A model generated the notes under the pieces. The model had not been told where the DNA came from and made no database searches. It was given only the letters and a program-made list of their open reading frames with translations. This document shows positions 12,564-25,063 of a stretch of DNA of 64,000 bases, one piece after another. The stretch comes from Seiridium cupressi (taxonomy: Eukaryota; Ascomycota; Sordariomycetes; Amphisphaeriales; Sporocadaceae). The position numbers were made by a program, and so were the translations under genes. Each line of letters begins with the position of its first letter. The first letter of the stretch is position 1. The DNA lies in NCBI GenBank assembly GCA_036674765.1, contig JARVKI010000038.1:334670-398669 (forward strand). Reading direction: 5' to 3'.

Positions 12564-14215
12564 AGCGCCACCTCTACGGTCCCACGGCCCAATTATTGCT
12601 TTTTCCACAATTGTTTCGGTAATGGATTCAGTAGTGTAGACTATCATCGACACCAAAGCTGAATATAGGGGAAGCGATTCTGAGGAAGACAATACCCCAA
12701 AGCATAGCATGATCGAGGCAACAAACTCATACTTGGTCTCCATGCTGTCGTGACTCATGCTACGTCTTTTCTGTTATAGAGTTAAATCGTTCCCGAGCTA
12801 TTCTAAGTAGATCGTTTGGTTCAGACTTCGCCATCCAAAGCTAGTTATCACTCTCTGAAATATTTACTTCATCTATCGCATTTTCTTGTGTGTCCAGATA
12901 AGCGTAGGAATGTCTAGACGGCCTCGATGCACAACAATGATCAACCAAACCCGTTCATCATGCTCAGTTACTGGCTTTACCATAAGAATAACGTTACACT
13001 CGTTGATTCTCCAATCGCTAAAGGGACAAGAAATGATAAGTCCGAGAACTCCATCCCAGATTGACGTGTGGCCATCAAGATGTTGAATCACAGCTACAGC
13101 GACATTGTTCAACAATTCAAACACCCCAAAATTTCCACCCGTGCGAGGTTTTTGGACAGTTGAGTGAAAGCGGCGTTTTTCTCTGCGTTAGAATAATCTG
13201 TTGGAATTAACAGTGGTAGTCGAATTGTGATTCGGTGTTGAATTGAAAGACTGAAATGAAAGCGGGACATATTGGTGGGAGGATATTGGACCTTATAACT
13301 GTCTAAACAATAATATCATTACCACCTATCAAGACCACGCATTGGCGTAATGGCAACGACATCTCAACTAACATTGGCCAGTAATATACAGTCAGTCACC
13401 TTTGTGCCCGCTCGTTAGGTAGGAGTCGATGCGCACGATAAGCATCGTACAATTCTGTGAGTTCGACTTGCTAATAACTGCGTAGACTGACGGAGATATT
13501 GAAGCGGGGCTGCTGGCGGGGACAAAAACACTAAAGTGAACGAGGGGTCTAGGTTTTTTTCGAGAAGAATGAAAATGTCTGAGTTGCGAGTGCTTGTCTA
13601 TCTCCGTCTCGGATCTGCCTAGTTTATACTGTGGATCTGAGCAACTGGTAGCCGAAGCCTGCCAGCTGGACGTGGTCGTCTGCCACTCCACTAGAGAACT
13701 CCCTGCTCACCTGTCGCCCCTAATCCACTGCTCACTGCCGCAATATGCACGCCTGTAAACATATAGATCTATGAAGTCCACGCCACCTACCACCCAGCCC
13801 AAGACCCGCTGGAGAATCCATTGCGCCGTATTGCAGGAACTCGATGAAACCATTCAAGTAAGAGGCCAGGGCTCAAATGCATCGTATGGTGCATGAATGG
13901 GATGCCATATATATGATAGGTCTGATCCTTTGGGGTGGCGAGATCATATAACATGGCAGGATGGCCTTCAGGATATCGGAACTAAATGTGAGCTCCCCGT
14001 GTGTAAGGTCTTTGATTTGGTGCCGCAGAGATACTAGTTTGTCATGCGGTCCGCCGATTTCAAGCTTCCAGCTAGCACGGGGAATTAAAACTCCAGTCGC
14101 TGCCTACCAACGATTCCCTTCTTTTGAAACGGCCTTATTATCACTATTTCATCTATTGATATTACATGAATCAAATCATAAACGTCTTTACTTCGTCGAT
14201 ACGTACCTGTAGGTA
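12564..14215. other. Intergenic region, no gene seen
   Basis: Short open frames exist on both strands but none shows a family motif or convincing splice structure. The 3' ends of the reductase (plus) and the ankyrin gene (minus) converge here. Confidence 0.5.
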
Positions 14216-17200
14216 TCAATCGTCCGAATCCGAGTCTTCCATGATCTCACCGCTCGATCTCTCTATGTGGGTGTTACAGCCAGCGTCTTCGTCGGACTCT
14301 ATATCGGACCCTATATCGGAATCTGAAGATGACTCTAGATCAGACTCGTAGCCTAACCTTTCGCGTTGTTCTGGAATCAGGCTTGGAAACAGGAAATGCG
14401 GCGACGGCGGCCTCCGCTGTTCTCTTGTATGATCCGATAGTTCAAGGATCTCTGCCGCTGGTACCAGGTATCTGATATACTGCTCACAACCCTTGTGCCC
14501 ATTCATTCGAGAAAGGTTAATGGCGTTGCTCACCTCCTCTTTGCCAATCCCCTCCGGAAATGTTGCATCCCAGATGACCTTAAGCATATCGAGGCGGCCA
14601 TGTTCTGCCGCTCCCTCGAACGGAGTTCGTCCTTGCACTTTCGCCGGTCGTGCACGAATATCGGCGCCATTTTGGAGAAGCAATTTGGCTATCTTGATAC
14701 TCCCGCCAATCGCCGCCAATTGCAAGGCAGTTGCGCCTGCTTCGTCAGCTGCTTCGCCATTCACATTTACTTGCCAGCTCAGAAGCAACTCCACCATTGG
14801 GTAGCTGCCGATCTCACAAGCCATTTGCAGAGGCGCACGCTTCCTTCCGTACCGTGCAGCAAGGTTGACATCAGCTCCCCGTGTAAGAAGCAGCTCAACT
14901 AATTCTAGGTTCCCAGTCTCGATGGCGAGGAGCAAGGGTGTTTGCCAGCCCGATATGTCGGGCCAACCCCTTCTAGCCATGCAATTGGGGTTGCTACCGG
15001 CGTCGAGGAGCATCTGGACATCGTCAAAATTCTTTCCTTTCTTGCGACAAATTGCGAGTCCTAGTGGAGTGTAAGATGTCGAGTCGTAAGAGCCTTTGCT
15101 ACCCAGAATGTGGAGATGGCCAAAACTGTTTACGTCCACTTTTGCCGCGAGTAGCTCTTTGAGCAGTGAAGAGTCACCTTTACGGATTGCATTCTTTAAC
15201 AATACGCCGCCCCACCTCTTCAATCCTTGGGGATATCTAGCTTTAAAAGCTTCCATAAGAATGCAATACGACGGTTTATCGAACCGCATAGCACTACAAC
15301 ATCTAGAGTCAGTATTTGGTCCTTCCAATATGCTTGATGAGTTGTCGGGAGTCAAAACCATGTTTCAAGACCAGAAACGCAGGATTAGGAACCAATAAAC
15401 TCCCAAACCAGGCTATACAAGGCATGAAATAACTCCGGAAGTTGCTTACTGCAAGAATACCCCCTCCCTTACTAGATTTGCGCCCTCGGAGAGCCATTGC
15501 CGGAGTATACTTTGGTTGCTCGACTTGACTACCTCCTCCAATACTTCGCCATCTCTTGTTGCATACGCCAGAAGACGATTTAGAATGGCGGTGTCTTTTC
15601 TCCTAACTGCGGCCCTAAGTGCTTGTCCGCCGACTTTTGCTCCGTGTTCTAGGAAACTTGTCAGTAAGCTGTCGTTCTTCAAGCAGAATGCTGATATTAC
15701 TAGCTCTAATAGCTCATCGTCGCCGTAGTACTCGTCGTATTCTGTGCGGAATCCTTCATTACAACGCTGGTATCGACCGTCATACCTCCAGAAGTGGTCC
15801 AAAAGCATGTGCAGTATATTTTCGTCCCCTGCTCTCAGCGCAGTCTTGAGTGCTCTCGTGCTAACTAAGGCCTGCGAAGATAGTAACTTTTTGACAATGT
15901 CAACATCGCCCCATAAAGCTGCCGCCCTGATATAGTGGTCTTCATGTAGCCTTACATCATGCTGGAGCATAGCCTCAACAAGTTTCTTTCGGCGGGCTTT
16001 CATTGCAACGATTAATGGGAAATCCTTGGAGTATGTTGGGGGAAATTTCTGGGGTCCGTTCACTTCAGCACCAGCCTCCAATAGCATGAAGGCGAGGTCA
16101 TCCCGATTTTGGTCAATAGCTAGACATAGCGCCCTCCGCAGATGATCCCCTTTTGTTCTTGGCGCTCTGTATAGAATCACCTGGAAATATTCCAGATCGC
16201 CGACTTCTGCGGCAGCTTCCAACGCCTGCCGCAGACTCGTGCTGTCTGCTCGTGCCAATGTGTATTCCAACTTCTGTGCTAACTGTCGATTTCCAGAACG
16301 AATGGCCTCCGCCAGTGGGGTAGATAACTCTGGGCTGAGCAGGTTCGGTTGGAAATTTTGGTACGGACAATGGCACTTCGTAGTTGAACGGTGAGCTTCG
16401 TACTCGGGGAGGTCGCTCACATTTGCACCCGATTCCAGTAACATTTCTATTAACGGCTGCTGGCGAGTACGCACTGCAGCCGCTAAAGCTGTCGCAGATA
16501 TTCGAGATACAAATGGCAATAGAAATTTAGTAAGCTCTATGTTCCCTTTGACGCAAGTGTGAATTAGAGTGTAATCCATGGTATGCACAAATGTCCTGGT
16601 GAACATCTTCTCGATTTCTTCTCTTGGCCATTCGCATAATACGCGTTTGATGACCCGTGTTGCGGCACTGTTTCTAAGGTACAAGGCAGTGTTGGCGAGG
16701 ATTCCCACGTCGTTTATATGCGGACATCCGTGGTCCTCGAAAAACATGTGGTACGATGTACGTGGGATGCCAGAAAGGAGCAACTCCGCAACCGCTCCAC
16801 CTGCAAGTTGCCATGACGGTTGGATACTCATGGCATTTGGCTTTGCACCTTTATCCAGGAGCTGTCGTATAAACTTCAAGCTTGAAGGTTTGGGGCTGAC
16901 CATGTGTTCCATAAAGACAAAGTGTTTCATAAAGATCTCAAGGGCTCGAGTTGGATCTGCCCCTGCTCTGAGTAGGACCTCGGCAGTCTCGAGATCCGGC
17001 CGTACAGTATCCAAAGCCACTTCAATGGGCATGGATGGAGCGCGATTCTCGGCAGTTATGACTTTATTGACGTCGATAGCGTGTGGAGTGCCCACTGTCA
17101 TTTTCAGGAGGGCATCAACTGCTTGTGTACTGCGACTCATAACAGAAGCCCTAAAGATATTGTCTACCAGCGATCTCATAGCTATAGATGGATAGGATCT

Positions 17201-19059
17201 TGTGTATCCGGAAATGCTGGAATAAATTTGCAAGAGATGCGGTGCAGGAAGACCTGGACATCCCGCCAAGCCATTAATAGTGGAGTATAGGACAGCTCTG
17301 TGAAATGGTGACTCAAGCATTCTACTCGTTCCAACACCGGAAGCATCGGGAACAATTGTGTTTCGCGATAGTGTGTACATATTTTCTGGTAGAAGCGATC
17401 CCAGGCAGTCTGCAAACTTGTTGAATCGGTGGTCTTGGGTCAATTGCTTTTGTCCCAAACATGCGGCAATAATCCGCGCGGTGTCGGCAATGTCTGCAAT
17501 TTCCCGGAGAAGGAACATGTTGTTACTTCCGTATTACTTTTCTGTAGGCTCGGTGGGCAATGAGGCGTTGTCGTTGTCGTGGGATAGCTCGAACATCGAA
17601 GAGTCTTCCTCGGCTCGGCCTGCTGACCCGATACTCATGTTCCGCATTTGTGCCTCGAGTAGAAAAAAGGGCGATTCTTCGAGCCACTTAGAAAGAGACA
17701 TATCTACAGTGCCGTCTCTGAGGAATGGGGACAATTGCTGCCCTGGACTTGATGGTGGCCTCTCGACCAAGTCTATGGCTGGTGAGGAAAACTCTTGCCA
17801 GACGGGTGAGAATGTAAGACCTATATCTGTCATCAGTCCATTGGAAAAATTATTGGAGCGGTTGTCCGGCGAGTAAGGCGAACCGTTCCTCCTATATAGA
17901 GTCGCTGTTGTGTCTTGATCTAGGTCCAGGCCAGTTGCCAGATTCTCATGATCGCAGGCGATTCCAACGGCACCTGTATTGTCTCTAAGGTAAGGATGTG
18001 GCACAGGATGATTCCATAGCGTTACGGAAACAGGTCTTTGAATCTCAACGTCGTCGATAGCAAGATCCATCGGATGCCGGGAAGTCGTGTTCACCGAAGC
18101 GATTGATCCAACGTTCATTGCCCCAGGCTCTGTGTCTGTAACAGATGAAGACGGTGCCATTGGTATGATGGAAGCGTTACTTGGCAAAAGGCCATCACGG
18201 TCTCCGGCCACTCCCCATATGTCGATGACTTCCTCGCTAGCCTGAACATAAGTCGTGCCTTGTTCGACACGCGTTCGTAAGACTGAGGTACCGAGATTGC
18301 CATGGCCATGCATTGATGATGTTGATTGTGAGGTCGCAATTGAGGCTTCGATACCATGGCCTGCGCGATCTATAGCAAAGCTATTTCCAATGTGCAGCTC
18401 ATGACGCAGGCTGTTTGGTTCCAGGGCTGCAAAGTCGAATTTGAGCGGGGCCGGCCAGAGTGAGGTGCGACCGGGCGTCTCCCCTTCACGATATGAGGAC
18501 CACTCGCCATTTGTGGCAAGTATTTCTAAAGTGAAACGAGGCGAGTCCCACATAACTTGGTCTGGCCACCTCTTAGTTTATATGAGTATACCAGAGCGTC
18601 AACATGATGGTGGCGTACCAGGTCTCGATCCGGCGGCATTTGATGGTACCGGCCCCTCTTTCAAGTAACGGCGCCGATTTTGCTTAATTTTATCGGCACT
18701 GACAAGGCTGCCAGCCAGCTTCAATCGGGTTTCTACGCCTCGAGATTTGAGAGCATCCATTTTGGCGATAATCTGCGTCCACTCGTGGCGCTTGAGGTTC
18801 TTCGGGATGTCCCATCGCTTGATCTGGGCTTGGTACTGTGAAACACTGCCCCAGGGGTTAACTGTGTCACCACCGCGTTACAATTTGGAATATAGTCTGA
18901 CCTTGCTGTGAAATTGTGCTCCTCTCTCATGATATGAGTGACACTGGGTCCGCCATGTTTGTCTTGCAAGGGCAGCTTTCTCCGATGGTAGAGGTCTATG
19001 AAGTTGTCTTTCTGGCGATCCCAATCGAATTGGGATATCGGCGTGGGTAGTTCCGACAT
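14216..19059 (-). CDS. Clr5-domain ankyrin-repeat protein, with in-frame TAA
   Basis: Minus-strand exons: 19059 (or 19077) to 18902, 18845-18619, 18555-15450, 15332-14216. The three introns (56, 63 and 117 bp) preserve phase. The N-terminus has a Clr5 domain (FDWDRQKDNFIDLYHRRK, then SQYQAQIKRWDIPKNL across the first intron), a fungal domain found at the N-terminus of many ankyrin proteins and often presumed nuclear. A disordered Ser/Thr/Pro-rich stretch follows, then a long helical and ankyrin region with repeats such as LLLEAGAEVNG, MLLESGANVSD, LLLTRGADVNL and LLLQNGADIRA. The C-terminus ends in an acidic Asp/Ser tail. TAA at 17534-17536 follows PTEPTEK and the same frame resumes with YGSNNMFLLREIADIADTA. 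No intron of right phase was found to remove it. Two separate genes 16 bases apart is the alternative. The role is probably scaffold or regulator and is not established. Confidence 0.78.
17534..17536 (-). other. In-frame TAA in Clr5-ankyrin gene
   Basis: This stop separates the disordered region from the ankyrin region without a change of frame. GTAATA overlapping it could be a splice donor, but the nearest acceptor (GCAG about 44 bases on) would shift the frame. Confidence 0.65.
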
Positions 19060-19077
19060 GCTCCGGATCACTTCCAC

Positions 19078-20901
19078 ACTTCAGGAAGTGTTTTCTATCG
19101 CTTGCTATAGTGTTGGGCATTCCTCTTGCGGTCAATCTCCGGGGCAGACTCAGCCAATAGATTCCCAAGAATGCGGCGTGTTCCGATTCGCTGAGCGCCT
19201 CTTTCTACAGGTTGCACGAACACACCGCCTGCCGCTAAGATCTTAAGTACCGGCCTTGTTGTAAAATCAACCGCACGAAAGATAGAAGATACGCATAAAG
19301 GTCGATTGAATTCTATCAACTATAAGATATACCCAAGTGGCTTCATAAGGATATTCTTTAGACTAACTCCGCGTACGGGATTGCATTTTGGCGTCTACCG
19401 ACAAAGCCGGGCGGAGATAGACACAACCTGGCACAACCTGGGTAACAAATCCTGCCCAACAAGAGCTGGGTAGAGATATGGGGCAACAGAACCTGTGGCA
19501 GAGGAAGACTCTGTATACCACGTCAGGGGAGCGCGCTGGCAAAACGTGGCATGGCAAAGATATAAGTGCAAACTGGTGGATCGGATTACTTGGTGAACTG
19601 TTCAGAATCATCAACATCTCAAGAATTTGCTACCACATGATACCAATACCTCACATTTCTTTGTCATCATTAAGAGAATCAATATAACCAGCAAACTCAT
19701 TTTAGTAATTACCCATGGTTTTGTTTAGACAATTACTGCCCCAGTATTGCACAAGGGATCCCAACGTGCTATGACCACGAGCAACCGAAGCAAGAACCCC
19801 AAAGACGTTGAATATTATACTTCGTCCTACTATACTTTCTAATTATACGTACATATAAGCAACTAGTACAAGGAAGATAGGGAAGCACGGGTGCATGATG
19901 TTGACAAGGGGGTATCTCAGCCAGGAGCGATAGGTCGATAGTGGGAAGTAACATCCTCACAATGTGCTTCAAAACGAGGCAGGAAGATGATCTGGTCTGA
20001 ATGGGAGTGTTGATTGGAGTTGGAGTTCTAGAATAAACTGAAGTGGGCCAAGGGCCCTAAGTCTACCCCTCTCATCGGCTGGTTCCTTCCACTTCCTTCC
20101 ACGCGTAATCTGAGGCACGTGTAACAAGGAATGAATTGGCGGCGCCACGGTCCCACCTTCAGCTCTCTCGCAGAATCCAGCTGTCCAATGGTACTACCTT
20201 GTAGCTAAATCTTACCACCTAAAGGCGTTGGTTTCAAGTCTAGTTCGAAGCTCTCGCAATGGTTCATCACAGGGATATTCATGTTGAAAAGCACTCCATC
20301 ATAATCCAATTCATGTTGCCATTTCGACGGTCTGTTTGAATGCTTTGTTATTATCTTATTGTCGTAAGGCTGTCGAAGGAGATGGTGTGGAATAGTACAG
20401 CCGAAGCGCTAATTCGTCCTAGCCTTCAATAGTGTACTACATGTATCCCCATTCCGTTTACGATCAGCCAGTTACTCGTGGAGATCGCAGCCTCGTGCTC
20501 GAAACAGAACTAAAATTGCACCTTTACCGTGCCAAAGTACCTGGTAATTAGTAAGCTCCACCTGATGACGCCGCCAAGATAAGGACAGGCGGAACAGAGC
20601 AACACAGCCTGACCTGAGAAGAGCAATGAGGGAAACAATTGCCACAGCTCGGTGGCTCCTGTCCAACGTCAAACGGAGTGTCCTCGTCACACTTTCCTCT
20701 ACTTGCGACGGCATCATGGGTCGGGCTTAGATCTTCTCTCCGGTCTCGCATCTATCATACCAATTTATATCTAGTCGCCTCCGATCAAGAGAATGCTACG
20801 TTGAGAAAGAGTTGCAGATCATAGGCTCCAGCCTGGAGGGGAGGCGAGGCTACGGGCAAGATACCATCAGGGATAGCCCAACAACATACGCGACCCGCGA
20901 A
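19078..20901. other. Intergenic region between divergent genes
   Basis: It lies between the start of the Clr5-ankyrin gene (minus) and the start of the DUF6536 gene (plus), so both promoters should lie within it. A short direct repeat CACAACCTGG occurs twice near 19422-19441. No gene is supportable. Confidence 0.5.
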
Positions 20902-21707
20902 ATGGTCACTAATAAAAACGAGAGGAATATGACACCGGAACGTCCACCATCAGAAGGAATTGAATCATCGAGATCCATGACGGAAAACTTGATCGAAGGG
21001 CAAGGATCTCGCCAGACAATCAAAGCCGCACCACTGGCTGAGAGGGAAACCCTGGCATGGTGGTTCCCACAGATCAACAACGACGAAAAGAAGAGCTTCC
21101 GCATTTGGCTATCCAGACAAAGCCGTGCCCTTATGCTACAAATCTCCATAGCATCCGCTGTGTTCGTCGTCAACCTCGCTCTTACTGCTTTTGTTGTCTC
21201 GAAATACCAAAGCCAAAACGGCATGGGGGTGATCTACGATGGCGACTGCAACACTGTAAAACAACTCGACCAATGGCTCCACTTGTTGATCAACCTCCTG
21301 AGTACTGGACTGCTATCTGCGTCCAATTATTGCATGCAGTTGCAAGCGGCGCCAACGCGGGATGATATCGACCGGGCCCATGAGGCTAATACATGGCTGG
21401 ACGTTGGCATCCCGAGCTGGCGAAACCTTGGCTATATAAGTGGCTGGAGGCGATTCACATGGATTCTTTTGGCATTTAGTTTAGTTCCCCTTCATCTTCT
21501 GTAAGTGGTGCGGAGACTGCTGGAAGGAGTTCTTTTGCTAATATCAGCATAATAGATACAATTCGGCCGTGTTTCAATCTTTGGCATCGAACGACTATAC
21601 TATCGCTGTAGTGAAAGATTCCTTCTTCCTTCTTGAATGGCAGCACCTTTAATCTGACGACAGCGGAACAGAACCGGGAGAGTGACTTTGCCTGGGATGA
21701 TAGCAGG
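20902..21707 (+). pseudogene. DUF6536 membrane protein, 5' part, cut by retrotransposon
   Basis: 5' half of a fungal multi-pass membrane protein of the DUF6536 family, function unknown. Exon 1 is 20902-21500 and exon 2 starts at 21556 (55-bp intron, CT/A split codon giving LYNSAVF). Family features: a first hydrophobic segment ISIASAVFVVNLALTAFVV, the GDC motif (VIYDGDCNTVKQLDQWLHLL), SNYCMQLQAAPT, a third hydrophobic stretch before LYNSAVF, then NDYT. There are two lesions. TTCCTTC is duplicated in tandem at 21619-21632, shifting the frame by +1, and the retrotransposon follows 21707. With the insert and one copy of its target duplication removed, exon 2 joins the sequence at 29480 in frame (DDSR then VNPPQNYT). 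Confidence 0.88.
21703..21707 (+). repeat. Target site duplication, left copy (GCAGG)
   Basis: GCAGG directly before the 5' LTR is repeated exactly at 29475-29479 after the 3' LTR. Five bases is the usual duplication length for Ty3/gypsy integrases. Confidence 0.93.
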
Positions 21708-22138
21708 TGTTACGAACGCAGGCCAGGGACAAGGCCTTGTGTGGAAAACAGGAGCTTGGACAGCCAATCACTGCCGCAACAATCTTATTGGGTAGAAGGA
21801 ACCCAGGCACTCAGGTCACGTGATTAAAAGCGACAGGAACGCAGCGCTCCTATAACTCCAGGAGCGGTAGGAGCTAAGCGTTCCCAGCGCTCCCGCAAGC
21901 ATTAGTAAGGGAATAAATGGATATATATACGATAAATATTTTTTATATAAATAATTATTATTTTAATAATTAATTTAAATATTTATTTATTTATAAATAA
22001 GGCTTATTAAGCTTTAACGATTATATTTTTATTTTTTAAAACTTAATATTTTTATTTTATATTACGTATTTTATTAATATAAACCTAATATTAATATATT
22101 ATTTTAAAGTTTATTTTAACGATAATATATTTATTATA
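21708..22138 (+). repeat. 5' long terminal repeat
   Basis: 431 bp, begins TGTTACGAACG and matches 29044-29474 without any length difference. The outer half (to about 21930) keeps normal base composition; the inner half is A/T-converted. All differences from the other LTR are transitions. It contains a hairpin with arms GGAACGC (21836-21842) and GCGTTCC (21878-21884) around a second stem CGCTCCT/AGGAGCG. Confidence 0.93.
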
Positions 22139-24591
22139 TTTTAATTATTTTTATTTAGGTATATATTCCGGTTTAGGAATTATTAAATAATATTTTATAA
22201 ACGATAATAGCATTTTAAATTTTTAGCGAAAGTAATATTAAAAACCTAATTAGCGGATTTAACGCTTTACGCATAATATATTAGATATAATAATAATAAT
22301 AAAAGCTGGCGGTATAATTAAATAACTTTTAATAGGTTTATAATGGCGTTCGCAGCGATAACTAGTAGCTTATCGAGTAAATTACGGCTATCCTTATTAT
22401 AATACTTATTATTTATAAAACTAATTATAAGATATTAATACCGCAGTTTTATAATAGTAAAAACGGTAGCGTTTAAGGATTTTTTACCTAGGCAAAAGTA
22501 TACTTACACTTTTATAAAAATAATATTAATAATAATTCTAATAAAATATTATACGTTACTAGATTTTTAAAGGATAACGCTTTCGAATAGTTTAAATTAA
22601 TTATAAAAAATTACTTTAATAATAATAAAAATAATAAAAACAAAAAGATTAAAAGAGTTTTTACTAATTATAATAAGTTTAAACGACGCTTTAAAGTTAC
22701 TTTTAATAATTTAAACGAAGTTTATATAATAAAAAAAAAGCTTATATAATTTAAATAAAAGAGTTTTACGATTAAATATATATTAAAATTTAAATAAATC
22801 GCTTTTAAAACCGAATAAAGTAATAATAATGCTTTTATAACGCTTTTTTATATAAAACTTAAAAAAAGCATTAAAAATAAAGTTATTAAAAGAGATTAAT
22901 TAAAAGACTTTAATATTTATATCGAAAGGATTATTAAAATTAATAACCGTTTATATAAAAGATAATTTAAAAAGCGAAAATAATTAAAAGGATTATAAAT
23001 TAATGCGTAGATACGGCTTTAAATTAATACCAGCCGGTTACGATAAAATAATTAATATTACTTAAGAAACGAATAGCGCGGAAAAACATCTTATAAAGGA
23101 TATAATAAATTTATAAACTTCGATATTATAAAGCAAAAAACGGCAGGTACGATAAGAAATTAATAACGTATTATAATTATAAAAAAATAAAATATTTCGC
23201 TAACGAATACCGTTCGCTTAAAAAAAAGCGACCCTTTAAATTAGTTTTAAAAGGACGGTAATTTAACTTTATTATAAAAAAATTAATTAAATATAATAAC
23301 CTATTTTAAATAGTATATTATAACGATTAATATAAAATATATAAGTCGGATAAGGACGGAGTAAGATGGTATTTTATAATACCGGCTATTAAAACTATTA
23401 TAATAATAGGAAAAAGCCCTGCGGAACGACGAATTAACGCTTACGGATATTTTGCGTATTTTAACGATAACGGAGACGAATTTAATTAGAATTAAGTTAT
23501 TATCCGCCGCGTAAAATAATAATAAAAGGAAGAAAGTTTAAATTAAACCGACGTATTAAAGTTACGATTAATTAAGAAAAGAATTAATAAAATTCTTATT
23601 ATAATATAATAATCCGCTAAATATTAAAACGACTTTAAAACGGTAATTATCTTTAAAAGGTTATTTTATAACGTTTTAAAATTTAAAAATATTTTAGTAA
23701 AAGCTATTATAAAGGATAAGTTTAAAGACGTTTATATCCTTTATATAATATTTAAAAATAACGCTTAATTAGGGATAAAATATTTAAATTATATAAATAT
23801 ATCTTAAATTAATTATATTAACCGGTTATATAACCGATATTTTAAAAAGAAATTAAAATATAAATTCTTTTTTAAAAAACTAGAATTAAACCTTATTAAA
23901 ATATTATAAAATAAAAGATAAATAAAAAACGTTATTATTATTTATAAAAACCTTTAAAGATACGCGGTAATTATTAATAATTTATAAAAGATATATAAAT
24001 ATATTTTAAAATTACGAACGTAAAATTAATATAAAATTAACGAATACTTAATTTACACTAATAAAAAGAGCTTAACCTAAAAGCAAATTAAAGAATATAA
24101 TAAAATAAAACGACTTTTAATTAAGTTAAAATCCCTTTTATTTAATATTATTATAAATTAATAAAAAAAAGAAAACGACTTTAAAGAATTAATCGAAGAA
24201 ACGTTTAAAAAATAACGGAACGAAAAAGTCGAATTATAAATTTATAAAATTATAAATCGTATTTAAATATAATAATAAAATAAAGGATTAACACCTTTTA
24301 CGTAAATAATATTACGAGTTTTTATAAAATTAAAAATAAAATAAAAAGCCGACGAATAAAAATATAATAAACCCTTAATATATTAAAACTAAAAAGATTT
24401 ATACGTAAATTACGCTTTTATTTATTAGGAAGCAAAAAATAAAAAAGAATAATAACGATATTATTAACGCGATAAACGTTTAAAAAACGATTAAAACCGT
24501 ATATAACGGGATAATAACGGTTAAATATTAAGTTTTTATACGTTACGAAAATAAGCGTATATAATTATTTTATAATTAAAATGCGGATTAT
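22139..24591 (+). pseudogene. gag-region remnant of the retrotransposon
   Basis: Heavily RIP-mutated internal region. At 23169-23210 the spacing of a CX2CX4HX4C zinc knuckle is preserved exactly, but all three Cys codons read Tyr, the His codon also reads Tyr, and the usual Gly reads Lys; each is explained by one G-to-A or C-to-T change per affected base. A second fungal gypsy-like stretch with SDKDG lies near 23350. No frame is open over any useful length. Confidence 0.8.
24587..24591 (+). repeat. Target site duplication of solo LTR, left copy (ATTAT)
   Basis: ATTAT directly left of the inverted solo LTR is repeated at 25064-25068. The match is exact, but the region is A/T-rich, so chance agreement is less unlikely than for GCAGG. 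Confidence 0.7.
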
Positions 24592-25063
24592 TATAACGAA
24601 TATATTATCGTTAAGATAAACCTTAAGATAATATATTAATATTAAATTTATATTAATAAAGTACGTAATATAAAATAAGAATATTAAATCTTAAATAAGA
24701 ATATAATCGTTAAAGCTTAATAAGCCTTATTTATAAGTAAATAAATACTTAAATTAATTATTAAAATAATAACTATTTATATAAGAAATATTTATCGTAT
24801 ATGTATTTATTTATTCCCTTATTAATCCTGTTTGCTTATGACTGCTTAGTAAGCGGAACTGATTATAATCAGTGTTGATTAGTGAGTCCTACTAATCACT
24901 CCTAATCGTTGGCTCTCATTAGTTCCTATCGTTTGCCTTATCTCCACCGCACTGGTATTTAGAATGTTTGCTTCCTACGCGTTCGTTTTTCCCTTGTCTT
25001 GGTCCGTGCTCGCGGAGTAGGGTTTGTTCCGTTCCGGTTCTCCTTTAATCTATATTCGTAACA
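24592..25063 (-). repeat. Inverted solo LTR nested in the retrotransposon
   Basis: Read on the minus strand this 472-bp segment begins TGTTACGAATATA and ends in TTCGTTATA-type sequence. Its second half closely matches the second half of the surrounding LTRs, but its first (U3) half differs. It is flanked by ATTAT on both sides (24587-24591 and 25064-25068). The half lying at about 24832-25063 has normal base composition and is not RIP-converted, while the rest is A/T-rich. Best reading: a related element inserted in opposite orientation and later lost its interior by LTR recombination. Confidence 0.85.

Noticed and set aside
15333..15449. A further in-frame stop in the ankyrin gene at 15446
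   Set aside because: A 117-bp intron (GTAAGC donor, CAAG acceptor) joins the two ankyrin parts in phase, and the intervening frame has additional stops.
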